DNA of 64,000 nucleotides from Liquidambar formosana (taxonomy: Eukaryota > Streptophyta > Magnoliopsida > Saxifragales > Altingiaceae), in assembly GCA_039720395.1 (NCBI GenBank), contig CM077833.1:18971133-19035132 (forward strand). The letters are read 5' to 3'. A model generated the notes under the pieces. It was not told where the DNA came from. It saw nothing but the letters and a program-made list of their open reading frames with translations, and did no database searches. The position numbers and the translations under genes were made by a program. This document shows, one piece after another, positions 46,901-58,900 of the stretch; the stretch's first letter is position 1, and every line of letters begins with the position of its first letter.

Positions 46901-49900
46901 AGAAGATAGGAACTTTTGTAAATTCTACTCCACATGCAGGACACAATTCCTTCCCATCATTCTCTTGAAAGCATGTCATACATAGATATGGTTTCAAAGA
47001 GAGTTATTTTATTTTTTAGTTTTTGGGGGGGGGGGGGGGGGGGGGGGGGAAGAGAGATTTTAGTGAGAGAAAGCTTCATAACTGCTAATGAGCTTTCTGT
47101 TGGCCAGGGCGGACCCATGATTTTTTATGTGGTTGGGCTGAATTAGTAGTGTGATGACAACTTTTAGAAAAATTATATACAGTAAGTCAGTAATGTACAT
47201 ATATCTATATTAAAAGCCCTATTATAAATGTTTATAGTAAAAGATCTAAGGTAAGATTATTATAAACCAAAAGTACTTCATAACCCCTTCATTGTCTTGC
47301 TAACTTTGATATAGCTATGTACAAAATTAAAAATGCACAAAAAGATTAAAAACTTTTGTTATATATATCCGGTCAACTATGACATAAATATATGTACCAA
47401 GAGAGAAGGGGGAGGGGGAAGGATCAAGTACCACTATCAAAGTTGTGCCTAATGGTCATTTAGAGAATGGAAATCATCTAATATCAAATATGAATTGAAA
47501 TTATTAGTGAATTCTTTTCCTAATGTAGACAACCAAGTAATTTGCAAGAAACTCATTCTTCGTCTTGATTTGAAGTTTGGTTTTAACAATTTTCACAATT
47601 GAATATACCCGTTATGTAGTTGCAATTGAAATCATAAGAGTCAAGACAAGATGAATGATGTAGGACGAAATGACAAATAGGGGGAGAAATCAAAGTTTGA
47701 AGGGTTGTAGGCTTTGTAGACTGTTTGAGGTGGGTTTTGGATAAGGTTTGTAGGTTGGATGTTGCTGGAATTTCAAGAGGGAGCTTCTGGAAATTCTGGA
47801 CAGCAGTGATTTCAAGGCTTTGTGGTGCCCTTTTGAAGGCTTGGGATATTAGGATGAAGGCTTGATGGTTGGAGAAGGGTTGGGGTTGTAGAAAGGTAAG
47901 TTTTTAGGTGTAAGATGGTCTGAGAGTAAGGTTTGGTGGTCTTTAAGGCAGCACAGCAGCGAAGTTTGGGTTTAAATTTAGGTTGGTTTGTTGATCAAAA
48001 AAATAAATAAATAAATAAATTTAGGTTGGTTAAGGGTGTGTTGGATTTAAAATACTTGTTGGAAGAAAGGGGAAAAAGAAAAGATAACCACTAGCCTCAC
48101 ACCAGTAGGGTCCTAGGAATCACTCCTAGTGAGAAGAAGGCATCAAATCCATTCTAGATTATGGATTTGTACCTTCAACGCTATATAGCGTATCAACAGC
48201 ACAACTCAAATTCCACAGGACAACCAAAAACAGAACATAAGAGAATCACTTCAAGTAGTAAATTGCTTAAGTATGACTAAAGATAAACATCATCCTTGTA
48301 CTTGCAAAAAGACTCATCCTTATACTTCTTATATTAACTAGAAGATGTATTACATGGACTCTTCACTTTACCCAAAGGTACCTATGTTGACACAACAAGA
48401 CACAGGTATGGGTATGGGATCCATGCTGGATACCTCATCTACAAATCGGACATGGCTACTAGGAGGAGAGGGAGAAGGAGAAGAAGCAACAGCAGCACGG
48501 TAGCAGCAACGGTGTCACCAGAGGCTAGAAGAAGGAAATAAAAAGAGAGGGGCGGGGGGAGGGGAAGAAAGAGCGTACCTTGTGCCGGTCAGAACTTTTG
48601 CTGGAGGTTTTTCGAAAGTCTTGCTGGAGGAGGCTGCCGTGGTTCTACCGCTAAAAGTGACGGGAGGGCAATGGTTTTGGTTTTGTCTAATGAAACCTAT
48701 TCCCCCCCCTCTCCCCCACACACTAACCTTTTTATATTTTTCACCTTTTCAATTTAATCCTTATCTTTCATTTGTTCTTAAAAAACCAAAATTTGAATTT
48801 ATTATTTGACCCCACCAAATTTAATTATTATGGAAATGCTGCCACATATCAGAATCTTTACAAAATAAAAAAATAAAAAAAAATGCCCCTCATCGTATTT
48901 GCCTTATTTAAAAATTATAATAAATACATATATATGTATACAAACACACACACACATGTATCGGCCGTATCCCCGCACCCGTACCCCATTTTTGGATTCT
49001 TTTTGGTGGAGTCCTCGTACCTTAAATTTAAAATTTTGACGAGTCTTACTTCTAGATACACACCCACATCCAATACCCGTACCCGTGTCACATAGACTAA
49101 AAGTGATTCTTCTCTAATATCGCTTTCCAAACACCCCTTTAGAATCGAGTGTCATTTTGGTGTGTTTGAGATATCATATCCTTCTAACATAAGTTAACTT
49201 GGAGAGCAAGTTAACTTCTGAGACAAGCTAACTTGGAAAGCAAGTAATCTTCCAAGACAAGCTCAATTGAAAAGATCCCAAGCGGGCTTCATCTTGAAAT
49301 TAAACCAATTTTGAAATCCTTTTGAGGCCTACATCAACGAATCAATTTATCAATTAGATAGTATATCTTGGAATTTGTTGTTTCCACTAATCCTTAGCAT
49401 AGCTAAAAAATTGCAGACATATTCTGCAAATTTGGGTGATAAAGTGCATCGTTCTCATAACGTTGCATATGATATCTCAAAACAATTCTCTTGCTCCGTG
49501 AAATGTTGATGATAAAACTTCTACAAGAGTACAAATATCATTGATTTTAAAGGATATATAATCATTTTTAGGATTTAACGCTAAGCTAAGAATATGGAGG
49601 AACATTGCCTTCTCACTAAATGAGTTAATTATTTTTAGTGACTAATAGTGGTATTGCAATGGCGAATATATCAATCTGATAATGAAGCTGCATTGTAAAA
49701 TGGTCACGTTGATTACAAGACCTACCCTTTTTTATAATGAGGAAACCCTTTGGGCAAACTATGGCCCTTGTAAGACCCAACAACCCACATGGACTAGGTA
49801 AGAGCAAGGTCCATGAGAACCATGGAAGCCTCATTTGGGTGACCCCAAGGGGTTAGCAAGAGTCGAACTTAGAACTATCGCCTCCTAAGGCGTGGTGGTC

Positions 49901-52900
49901 CCTTGCCAACATAGCTACCGCTTGGGGTTGATGATGAGACCTACCTTGACATATTTTATATATTTATACTCATATTAGACATATTAATGTCTTAGTTTAT
50001 AAGTTTTCTAAATATTGTCTTTGTTCTATTAGTTCGGGCACTACCAAGTGAATATTCATGTGTTTGCCCTTGCACACTTTAGCCTTCAGTTCTATGCATA
50101 GCGTTTTCCTTGGAACATCTAATCTTATTCCCTTTCTTCTTCTTTTTTTCCTTGTATTTTTTTATTCTTTAACATTAGTGTTGTGATGACTTAGTGAGAA
50201 TGTGGATTTTCATCCCTATAAAGAAAAACCCCAGCTATTTGACTATTATAATAGGAGTTCATGTTGGATTCAGCCCATGCATACTATTTGTGTGCGTGCG
50301 CATCCTCTCATGTATGTAAAGATGAAGATATTCATATTTACCAAGAGTGTTGTGCATATAGAGTGTAGAGATTAATGTATTGAAAGTGGAATTTTACTCA
50401 TGCATTACATGAAATCTTTTCCACATCAGCTGGTAATATTTTAGGCCTGAATAATTCTTCACTTGCAGCTAGCAATATTTTGCCGTCGGCTGGACTGCGC
50501 ATGCTTTATTGCTGCTTGATTACATTTTTAATTTACACCTTAGAACTTAGTCTCACATCATTTTTGGGCATGATTAAAGATACTTCATGTCGCATGAGGT
50601 GTCCTTTTTGGATATTTGGATATAACTTTGGACTATCTAGAGCTAGCAAATTCAGTCTTAGACCCACCAACTTGCTCAAATTATGCAGATTTGGTTTGGG
50701 TGTTTTGCTAAATGGGTCAATTTATAGGTTATCCTCACAAACAAGTTGGTTTCATGTTTCAACTCAAACTAGAAACCATTCTAATTAGTAATTTATGAAT
50801 ATTTTAAACTATAGTTATTATAATTTAGCTAGATATATATATATACATAGAATTCTTCTATATAGGACAACTCCATAGACCTACTGAAGTGGTCGAGTGA
50901 GGTGTCCACCTTCAATTGGTGTATTATTTACACCCAAATATGGTATAACTCGAAACAAACCCCTAAATCTAGTCAAGATTCACGAAAATGCCACTTACCA
51001 TTTAAAATGCGCAAGAATCTCGCATCTAGCTTGAATGCGAGATTCAAGCTTCATCTTCAACCGGTTGCTCCAAGTTCTAAAGAAACCATCTGGACTAAAA
51101 GCAATCCAATCGTTTGCCACTGTTGTTGCCGGAGAGGTGTCTTGGTCTCCATATTAAGTTATCAGATCAAGACATCTCTTCATTGTTTTGCAGTGCGATT
51201 TGGCCTCCCGTATTAAGTTATCAAGTGAGGATCAACAATGGGACGTAGAACAGGTTAGATTCATATACATCCCCACCCCCCATCAAAAAAAATAGAAAAC
51301 CATGATTTCTGCTTTGGACAAGTTATTAAGTTATAAAGGCTGAGACACCTCACTTACCAAGTTGTTAAGTTATGAAGTTGTATATTTGGTTGTCTATAAT
51401 TTTATTGAGTTCAAGTGATTATGTTATTAAGCTGGAGAAGGTTGTTCAACGAAAAAGGTATTTAAAAAAAAAACACGGAAATCATGGTTAATGAGCTATG
51501 ATTCTCCTGAAAAAAATGGATCTGTTATGATGTGGAATCAGATCCCTAAAAACGCAGAGTTGTCAATGGGATTTTGCTCATACCGAAATGCCTAAAAAGG
51601 CTCTCGGCTAACTCAATCGGCCACTACATTCGGCTACTATAGTGGCCAATTGAGTTGACTAAGAATCTTTTTAGGCATTTTAATATGAGCAAAATCCTAT
51701 TGACGACTCCTCGTTTTTAGGGATTTGACTCCCCGTCATAATGATGTAGGACAACCTCAAGAACAATAAAAGAGAGAAAAGAAGTAGAGAAAAGCGAAGA
51801 AAGAAGCTTGAACCCTAGGAATCGGCACCTAGGGGTGATGGGGACAACAGACACATGGTTCAACAGAGTAGTCCAATTTGGCTTATTAACTTGAAGACCA
51901 AGGGTTTACCATTAGTATTTAGTTTTATTTTTAGAATAATAAATTGTTGCCTTTTAAATTCCTAGACTTTAGGGTTAAGTTTTACCATATTTGATGTAAT
52001 TGGCCCTCTATATAAAGGCTCTAATAACCCTTTATTTTTTCATCTTATTATGAATTAAAATTGGATTTTTCCAACTTTTGGTGTCGATTCCAAGTTTTGC
52101 TTCTTTCTTGCTTTTTCCAAGCTTTTTTTTTCTAGCTTTTTCAAGCTTTTTTTTCCCTTTCATTGTTCTCAAGAGGGTTGTCCTGCATCAGCTTGGTATC
52201 AGAGCAAACTTCGATTTGCTGCACGTCCGCAAAGCAACTGATTGTATTTTGTGAAGCACACTGTGTTCGAACACATCACCTTGCCACCTTTGTCACGCAT
52301 TGCCACCACACCCATACCCAACTCAAAATCGACCACTGCCAAACACACACAGCCCTTGTCCCTTACACCATACATCCACTGCCACCCTTGTCGCACCCGA
52401 GCCTTTCCCAGTCATCGCCATCGAACCATCATCACAAGATTTGGATTCAAAGCCTTGGTTGTTCACCACAGCCAGGTTCAAACTCTTGGAGCAAAGAATC
52501 ATTCACCGACGAGTCTACCGGTGCCCCTTTTTGCCATCGTTGATCATCCAACAATCCTTTGCCATCATAGCACTGTCAGAACACCATAGCACCGCCAAAC
52601 CCCACTGCCAACATCAACCACCATTTCGTCACCGTTAGATCCCGCCGACGAAGCACCACTGTGCACTCCGGCCTCCTTTAAAACACCTCTGTTTTCTCCT
52701 TCCCTCGTGTCGAAGATTCGAGCATCAGATCTAGTGGACGGGGACTGTCTACCTCTACTGATGCCGCTGGTGAAACTCACTGTCGCCGTCAATTCTTTGA
52801 CGAAGGTTGGTCGCCGTTGATCCACCACAGTCGAGCCGCTGTGAAGGAACCACTATCGATATCCTTGCCAGTGACCCTTTTCCGACGTGACCCCCTTGCC

Positions 52901-52931
52901 GGTGATTTCTCCTTGCCGCTGATGGCCCCTG

Positions 52932-52965
<34 letters not shown>

Positions 52966-55900
52966 GTCTCATTCCTGTCAATGCTTCGAGAAGCATCAGA
53001 AGGCCTTTTTGTTATATGGGTTAAGAGAAGTTAGGCCTGTTTGGTTACAACCGTAACCTATACCAAATCTTGGATAAGGTTATCCTAATCGCAAATTAGA
53101 CTATTTCAATCCAAGTTATCCTAATCCAGAATATTCAATTTCTATTCTTTAGTTGATTTGTTTTGTTTATTTAGAATTGTATCAATTAATTCCTCGTGAT
53201 TAAAAAAAAAAAAAAAAAGGAGTGTTTTGAAAGGGAAAAAAAAAAAAAAGAGTGATTGAGGAAAAAAAAAAATGATTTCTTCTGAACAATTGTTTGAAAA
53301 GCGGCTTATGGATATAGGAAAAAAGCTCATATTTCCTATATATTCTTTTGGTGAGCTACTCTGTCTACTTGATGGACTTGCATATAACTCATCAAAAGTA
53401 TGGCAAGTCCCATCTCAGTCAATGCAAGATGCACTTCGACCTGCAATGAGTGCACTGATAGCTCCTAAGCTTTTAAAGCATCTGAACACCAATGTGAGAA
53501 TTTCAGTTGTCTTGCATCTGTGAGATTTTGAGAATCACTGCACCAACTCATCCTTACAATGATGAGCAAATAAGGGAAGTTTTTCACCTCATAGTCGCAA
53601 TATTTTGTACATTGTCTCTTGAGAATAGTTGCTATTTTAAATCTCTTTCCATTCTTGAGAATGTTGCAAAGACTAGGTTATGTCTAGAGATGTTGGATCT
53701 TGAATGTGATGCATTGGTTATTGAAATGTTCCTGCATTTTCTAATAGTTGCTAAATTTCATTGTCCTGATGCTACATTTGCCAACATGGAAGCAATCTTA
53801 ACTATGGTTTTAGAGGAAAGTGATGGCATTTCGAAGGAGCTTCTGTGTCTTGGATAGTGTAAGAAATGAGGACATGCATGTTGAATCTCTGTCTTGGCAA
53901 TTGGGCAAAAGGGTCATCACAAACTGTGCTGATAAATTAAAGCCCTACCTCATGGAAGCAGTGAAATCCTTGGGACTTGTTTTAGACAACTATGCTCCAA
54001 TCATTGCTTCTATTTGTGAAGAAATAGTTGGCGTTGCTAAATAGCTAGCTTCTAGTGTATTGCATGAACCTGCAGTTGATACGAGCAAGTTGGAAGGGAT
54101 ATCCTCAGATATGGCAATTTCGGTAACTATGGATACTGTAATTGAAGTGGCTTCTCTTCCAAAAGCTATTCCTATTGTGAACTCTGTTACTTCCCTAGAC
54201 TCTTTGCTCGAAATACAGAAAATCGATTTTATCGGTGTTGATAACTTTGAGTCGTTCCGTGATCCGTATTTGTTACAACTCTTTAACCAGTTAACGGCTA
54301 TATCCCAGCTCTGCCATATTGCACACTTTGAGGTTGCTATTTTTCACCAGGTTTTGAAGCGACTGCTTTATTCTAAATATTTGTTTCGTTGGGAGGTCGC
54401 GTTCAATATCTCTACTCCAATCCAAACTTGAGGTCGAGTTTTTTTCTCACCCCAGGAGAATTGATGGGGATAATAGACACATGGTTCAACAGAGTAGTCC
54501 AATTTGGCCTATTAACTTGAAGACCAAGGGTTTACCATTATTATTTAGTTTTATTTTTAGAATAATAAATTGTTGCCTTTTAAATTCCTAGACTTTAGGG
54601 TTAAGTTTTACCATATTTGATGTAATTGGACCTCTATATAAAGGCTCCAATAACCCTTTAGTTTTTCAGCTTATTATGAATTAAAATTGGATTTTTCCAA
54701 CGTTTGGTGTCGATTCCAAACACCCCTAGGTGGCCTCTTAGGGTTTTGCTTCTTTCTTGCTTCTTCCAAGCTTCTTTTCTAGCTTTTTCAAGCTTTTTTT
54801 TCTCTTTCATTGTTCTCAAGAGGGTTGTCCTGGTTTTGCTTCTTTCTTGCTTCTTCCAAGCTTCTTTTCTAGCTTTTTCAAGCTTTTTTTTCTCTTTCAT
54901 TGTTCTCAAGAGGGTTGTCCTGGTTTTGCTTCTTTCTTGCTTCTTCCAAGCTTCTTTTCTAGCTTTTTCAAGCTTCTTTTTCTCTTTCATTGTTCTCAAG
55001 AGGGTTGTCCTGCATCAAGGGTGTCTGGAGTTGATACCAAACGTTGGAAAAATCCAAGTTTTAATTCATCATAAGTTGAAAATTAAAGAGTTATTGGAAC
55101 CTTTATATAGAGGTCCAATTACATTAAATATGATAAAAACTTAACCCTAAAGTTTAGGAATTTAAAAGGTAACAATTTATTATTCTAAAAATAAAACTAA
55201 ATGATTTTTGTAAACCCTTGCTCTTCAAGTTAATAGGCCAAGTTGTGCCATCCTGTTGAACCATGTGCATGTTATCCCCATCAACTCTCCTAAGGTGGGA
55301 GAAACTCGACCTCAAGTTTGAATTGAGATATTGAACATGACCTTTCCAATAAAACAAATATTTAGAATAAATCAGCTGCTTCAAAACTTGGTGAAGAATA
55401 ACAGCATCAAAATATGCAATATGGCAAGGCTGGGATATAGCATGTAGCAGATATGGATCTCGGAACGACTCAAAATTGTCAACACCGATAAAATTGATCT
55501 TCTCTGTTTTGAGCAAAGAGTCTGAGGAAGTAATAGAATTCACTATAAGAGTAGCTTTTGGAGGAGAAACCACTTCAATCACAGTCTCCAGAGATACCGA
55601 AATTGCTATATCTGAGGATGTCTCTTCTGACTTGCTTGTATCAACCACAGGTTCATGCAATACACTAGGAGATTGCTTTTTAGTAACACTAGGTATTTCC
55701 TCACAAATAGAAGCAATGATTGGAGCATAATCATCTAAAACAAATACAAATCCCAAGGATTTCATTGCTTCCATGAGGTAGGGCTTCAATTTATCAGCAT
55801 AGTTTGTGATGACCTTTTTGCCTAATTGCCAAGACAGAGATTCAACATGCATGTCCTCCTTTCTTACACTATCCAAGAGAAGACATAGAAGCTCCTTCGC

Positions 55901-58900
55901 AATGCCATCACTTTCCTCTAAAACCATGGTCAAGATTGCTTCCATGTTGGCAAATGAGGCATCAGGACAACTATCAGAAAATGGAACATTTCAATAACCA
56001 ATGCATTGCACTCAAGATCCAACATCTCTAGACATAACTTGGTCTTTGCAACATTCTCAAGAATGGAAAGAGATTTAAAATAGCAAATATTCTTAGGAGA
56101 CAATGCACCAAATGTTGTGACTATAAGTTGAAAAAGTTCCTTCAATTACTCATCATTGTAAGGGGGAATTGGTGCAGTGATTCTCAAAATCTCACAGATG
56201 CACGATGCAACTGAAACTCTCACATTAGTATTCAAATGTTTCAAAAGCTCAGGAGCTATCAGTGCACTCATTGCAGGTCGAAGTGCATCTTGCATTAACT
56301 GAGATGGGGCTTGCCATACTTTTAATAAGTTATATGCAAGTCCATTAAGTAGACGGAGAAGCTCACCAACAGAATATATAGGAAATATAAGCCTTTTTCC
56401 CATATCCATAAGTCACTTCTCGAGTAATTGTTCAGAAGAAATCACCTTTTTTTTTTCACTCCTTTTTTAAAACTTTTTTTTTCACTATATATATATATAT
56501 ATTAACAAGCATACTAGAATTAATCGATACGATCTTAAATAAGCAGAAGCAAATCAACTAGAGAATAGGGAAAACAATAGATTGGATTAGAATAGCCTGA
56601 AGTGGGTTGAGGACACCAATGATTTGATCCAGTTAGAATAGCCTATTCTTGGTTGGAATAGCTTGAGTTGGATTGAGAATAGCTCTATCCGAAATTGGAA
56701 TGCCATATGTCTGGATTAGCATATCCTGGATATTTGGGGTTAGGATAACCCTGTCTGAAATTTTGACCTAGCTAGAATGGGTTACTCTTGTAACCAAATG
56801 GTCCAAATCTGCTTTATATTCCACTTTAAACCCACTCTCTGGATGATTCCTCGAGACTTTTGTGACTTTTGTCTTGAAGGAGTGATAGAAGCAAGGAGGG
56901 GGGAGGAAAATCCAACGGCACAAAGTTGCCGAAAAGGGGTCTTTTCGGAAAATTCACCAGCAGGGGAGTTTGACGGAAAATCTTTTTTTTTTTTTTGGTT
57001 ATTGAAGATCAAGAGAGAAAAGACCGTGGCAGGGTCGGTGGTGCTTTGCCGGTGGGATGTGACAGTGGTTTGATGGAAGGTAGGGAAACCGAGGGGTCTC
57101 AAGGGAGGCCGAAGTGCTCGGTGGTGCTTCGTCGGTGGGATTTGATGGCGGCGATGAGGAAAAAAGCAGATCTGGTTTTTTTCTGGGTTTCTTCTACCTT
57201 TTTTTTTTTTTTTTGGTATAACTTTTTGTAGCTCTTATGGGTTTGGTTTTGAATATTTTTGCTGCTGTTATGGGGTTGGTTTTGGATGATTATTGCTGGT
57301 GCTTCCAGATTGGTTGTGGATGATTTTTGCTGTTGTTTGGGTTCTGGTGGTGATGGTGTTTGTGGTGGTTGGGGTTCGACAGTGAAGGGGTTGAGATGGA
57401 GGTTCTGGTATGAATGGGTCAATGGGTTTGATGGAAACTCGCAGGTGGTTTTCATGGGTTGCCGAAATAGGTGGTATAGTTGTTTAACAAGTTGCCGAAA
57501 TAGGTGGTATGGTTGTTTGATGAAGCGCGAGACCGAAGTTTGCTCTGATACCAAAAGTGATGCAAGACAACCTCAAGAATAATAGAAGAGAGAAGAAGTA
57601 GAGAAAAGAAAAGAAAGAAGCTTGAACCCTAAGAGTCGGAACCTAGGGGGTGTTTGGAGTCAGTACCAAACGTTGGAAAAATCCAATTTTAATTCATCAT
57701 AAGTTGAAAATTAAAGAGTTATTGGAGCTTTTATATAGAGGTCCAATTACATCAAATATGGTAAAAACTTAACCCTAAAGTCTAGGAATTTAAAAGGTGA
57801 CAATTTATTATTCTAAAATAAAACTAAATAATTATGGTAAACCCTTTGTCTTCAAGTTAATAGGCTGAGTTGGACCACCCTGATGTATCCTGTGTCTGCT
57901 GTCCCCGTCACATAACATATCTACTTTTTTAGGAATAATCATAGCTCATTAACCATGATTTCCATGTTTGTTTTAAATATCTTTTCTGTTGAACTACCTT
58001 TTCGAGCTTGATAATGTAATCATTTGACAAGTCAATAAAATTATAGACAACCGACTATACAACTTAATAACTTTCTAAATTGACAACTGAACAATTGGTA
58101 GCTAATACCAACTAGTTTTACCCACAAACAAGAGGATTTAGAAACAATGATTTCCAAACAATTCAATCCACCTCATGTAACACATGACATACAATCAATA
58201 TTGAGATCGAATAACTTGATAGTGTCTAACGGAATAACTAGCAACTATGAATTCAAATGTTATACTAATATGTTGATAAATCCAGACCTTCGTAACATGA
58301 TCTTGTTGCATATAAAAGCAGACAAAACAAATGGAATGAATAAAAATCAGTCTTCTGGCTAGTTCCCCCCCCCCCCCCCCCCCTCTCTCTTCCTCTCTCT
58401 TTCTAACCAAATTATGCTAATTAAAACACTTAACTAACATCAAACCTTATACCAAGTTAACAATTTGGGAACAAATATGGAACTCTTTGACCCATGAATC
58501 CTTGTTCTGAAGTGTTGCTAACCTCACAATAGAAGGGTTTGAACAAGTTATTTAATCAAACATATTTTGTTCCACTCCTCCTTCCCAATCTTTTTATGGT
58601 TAACAACTTAATAACTTGCTAGAAAAATAAATGAATAACTAGCAACTTATTCTTCAAAAGTTTAAGTACTATCTTTATAAATTGATGATTTCCACATCTT
58701 CATAACACGATCTGGTAAAATAATCTATTATGAAATCAAGCCAACAACTATTGAATGATAATACAAACATTTACCGGTCAAACAACCACAACATAAAAAA
58801 TGTCGTTTCTTACTATCACTTGAACTGAACATTGTATAATACAAAACTCAACACAGCAAATGATTTTTGTTTGTTTAAAGACAAAGATTACATCTTTATT

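Larger units (their letters stand above)
51836..55017 (+). mobile_element. LTR retrotransposon I carrying a PDS5-like fragment (plus), nested in element II
   Basis: The 5' LTR is 51836-52190 (355 bp) and the 3' LTR is 54462-55017 (556 bp, enlarged by an internal triplication). Ends are TGATG...CATCA. The primer site TGGTATCAGAGC is at 52194-52205. The flanks AGGGG (left) and AGGGT (right) are a probable 5-bp duplication with one change. The outside sequences join into one LTR of element II, which proves the nesting. Layout is the same as element II: a GC-rich leader (52206-53060) and a PDS5-like segment. No gag or pol. Confidence 0.88.
51742..57910 (-). mobile_element. LTR retrotransposon II carrying a PDS5-like fragment (minus), 3' LTR split by element I
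   Basis: The 5' LTR is 57558-57910 (353 bp) and the 3' LTR is 51742-51835 plus 55018-55283, split by element I. A perfect target duplication CATAA flanks the whole (51737-51741 and 57911-57915). A primer site TGGTATCAGAGC (Met tRNA, minus strand, 57542-57553) sits next to the 5' LTR. LTR ends are TGATG...CATCA type, with one mismatch at the outer end. Without the nested copy it is about 3.0 kb. Internally there is no gag or pol, but a leader of about 1.1 kb and a PDS5-like coding segment. It is thus non-autonomous and carries host-derived sequence. Confidence 0.88.

Noticed and set aside
48515..48809. Opposing open frames over a purine-rich stretch
   Set aside because: Both strands are open because of composition (GGA/CCT runs). 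No protein family is recognised.
52163..52638. Pro/His-rich coding sequence in the leader of element I
   Set aside because: All three plus frames are open over the same GC-rich stretch and none shows a known domain.
53271..54430. A functional PDS5 gene in the TFIIA-gamma intron
   Set aside because: The segment covers only part of PDS5, is broken by frameshifts and stops, and is bounded by LTRs.
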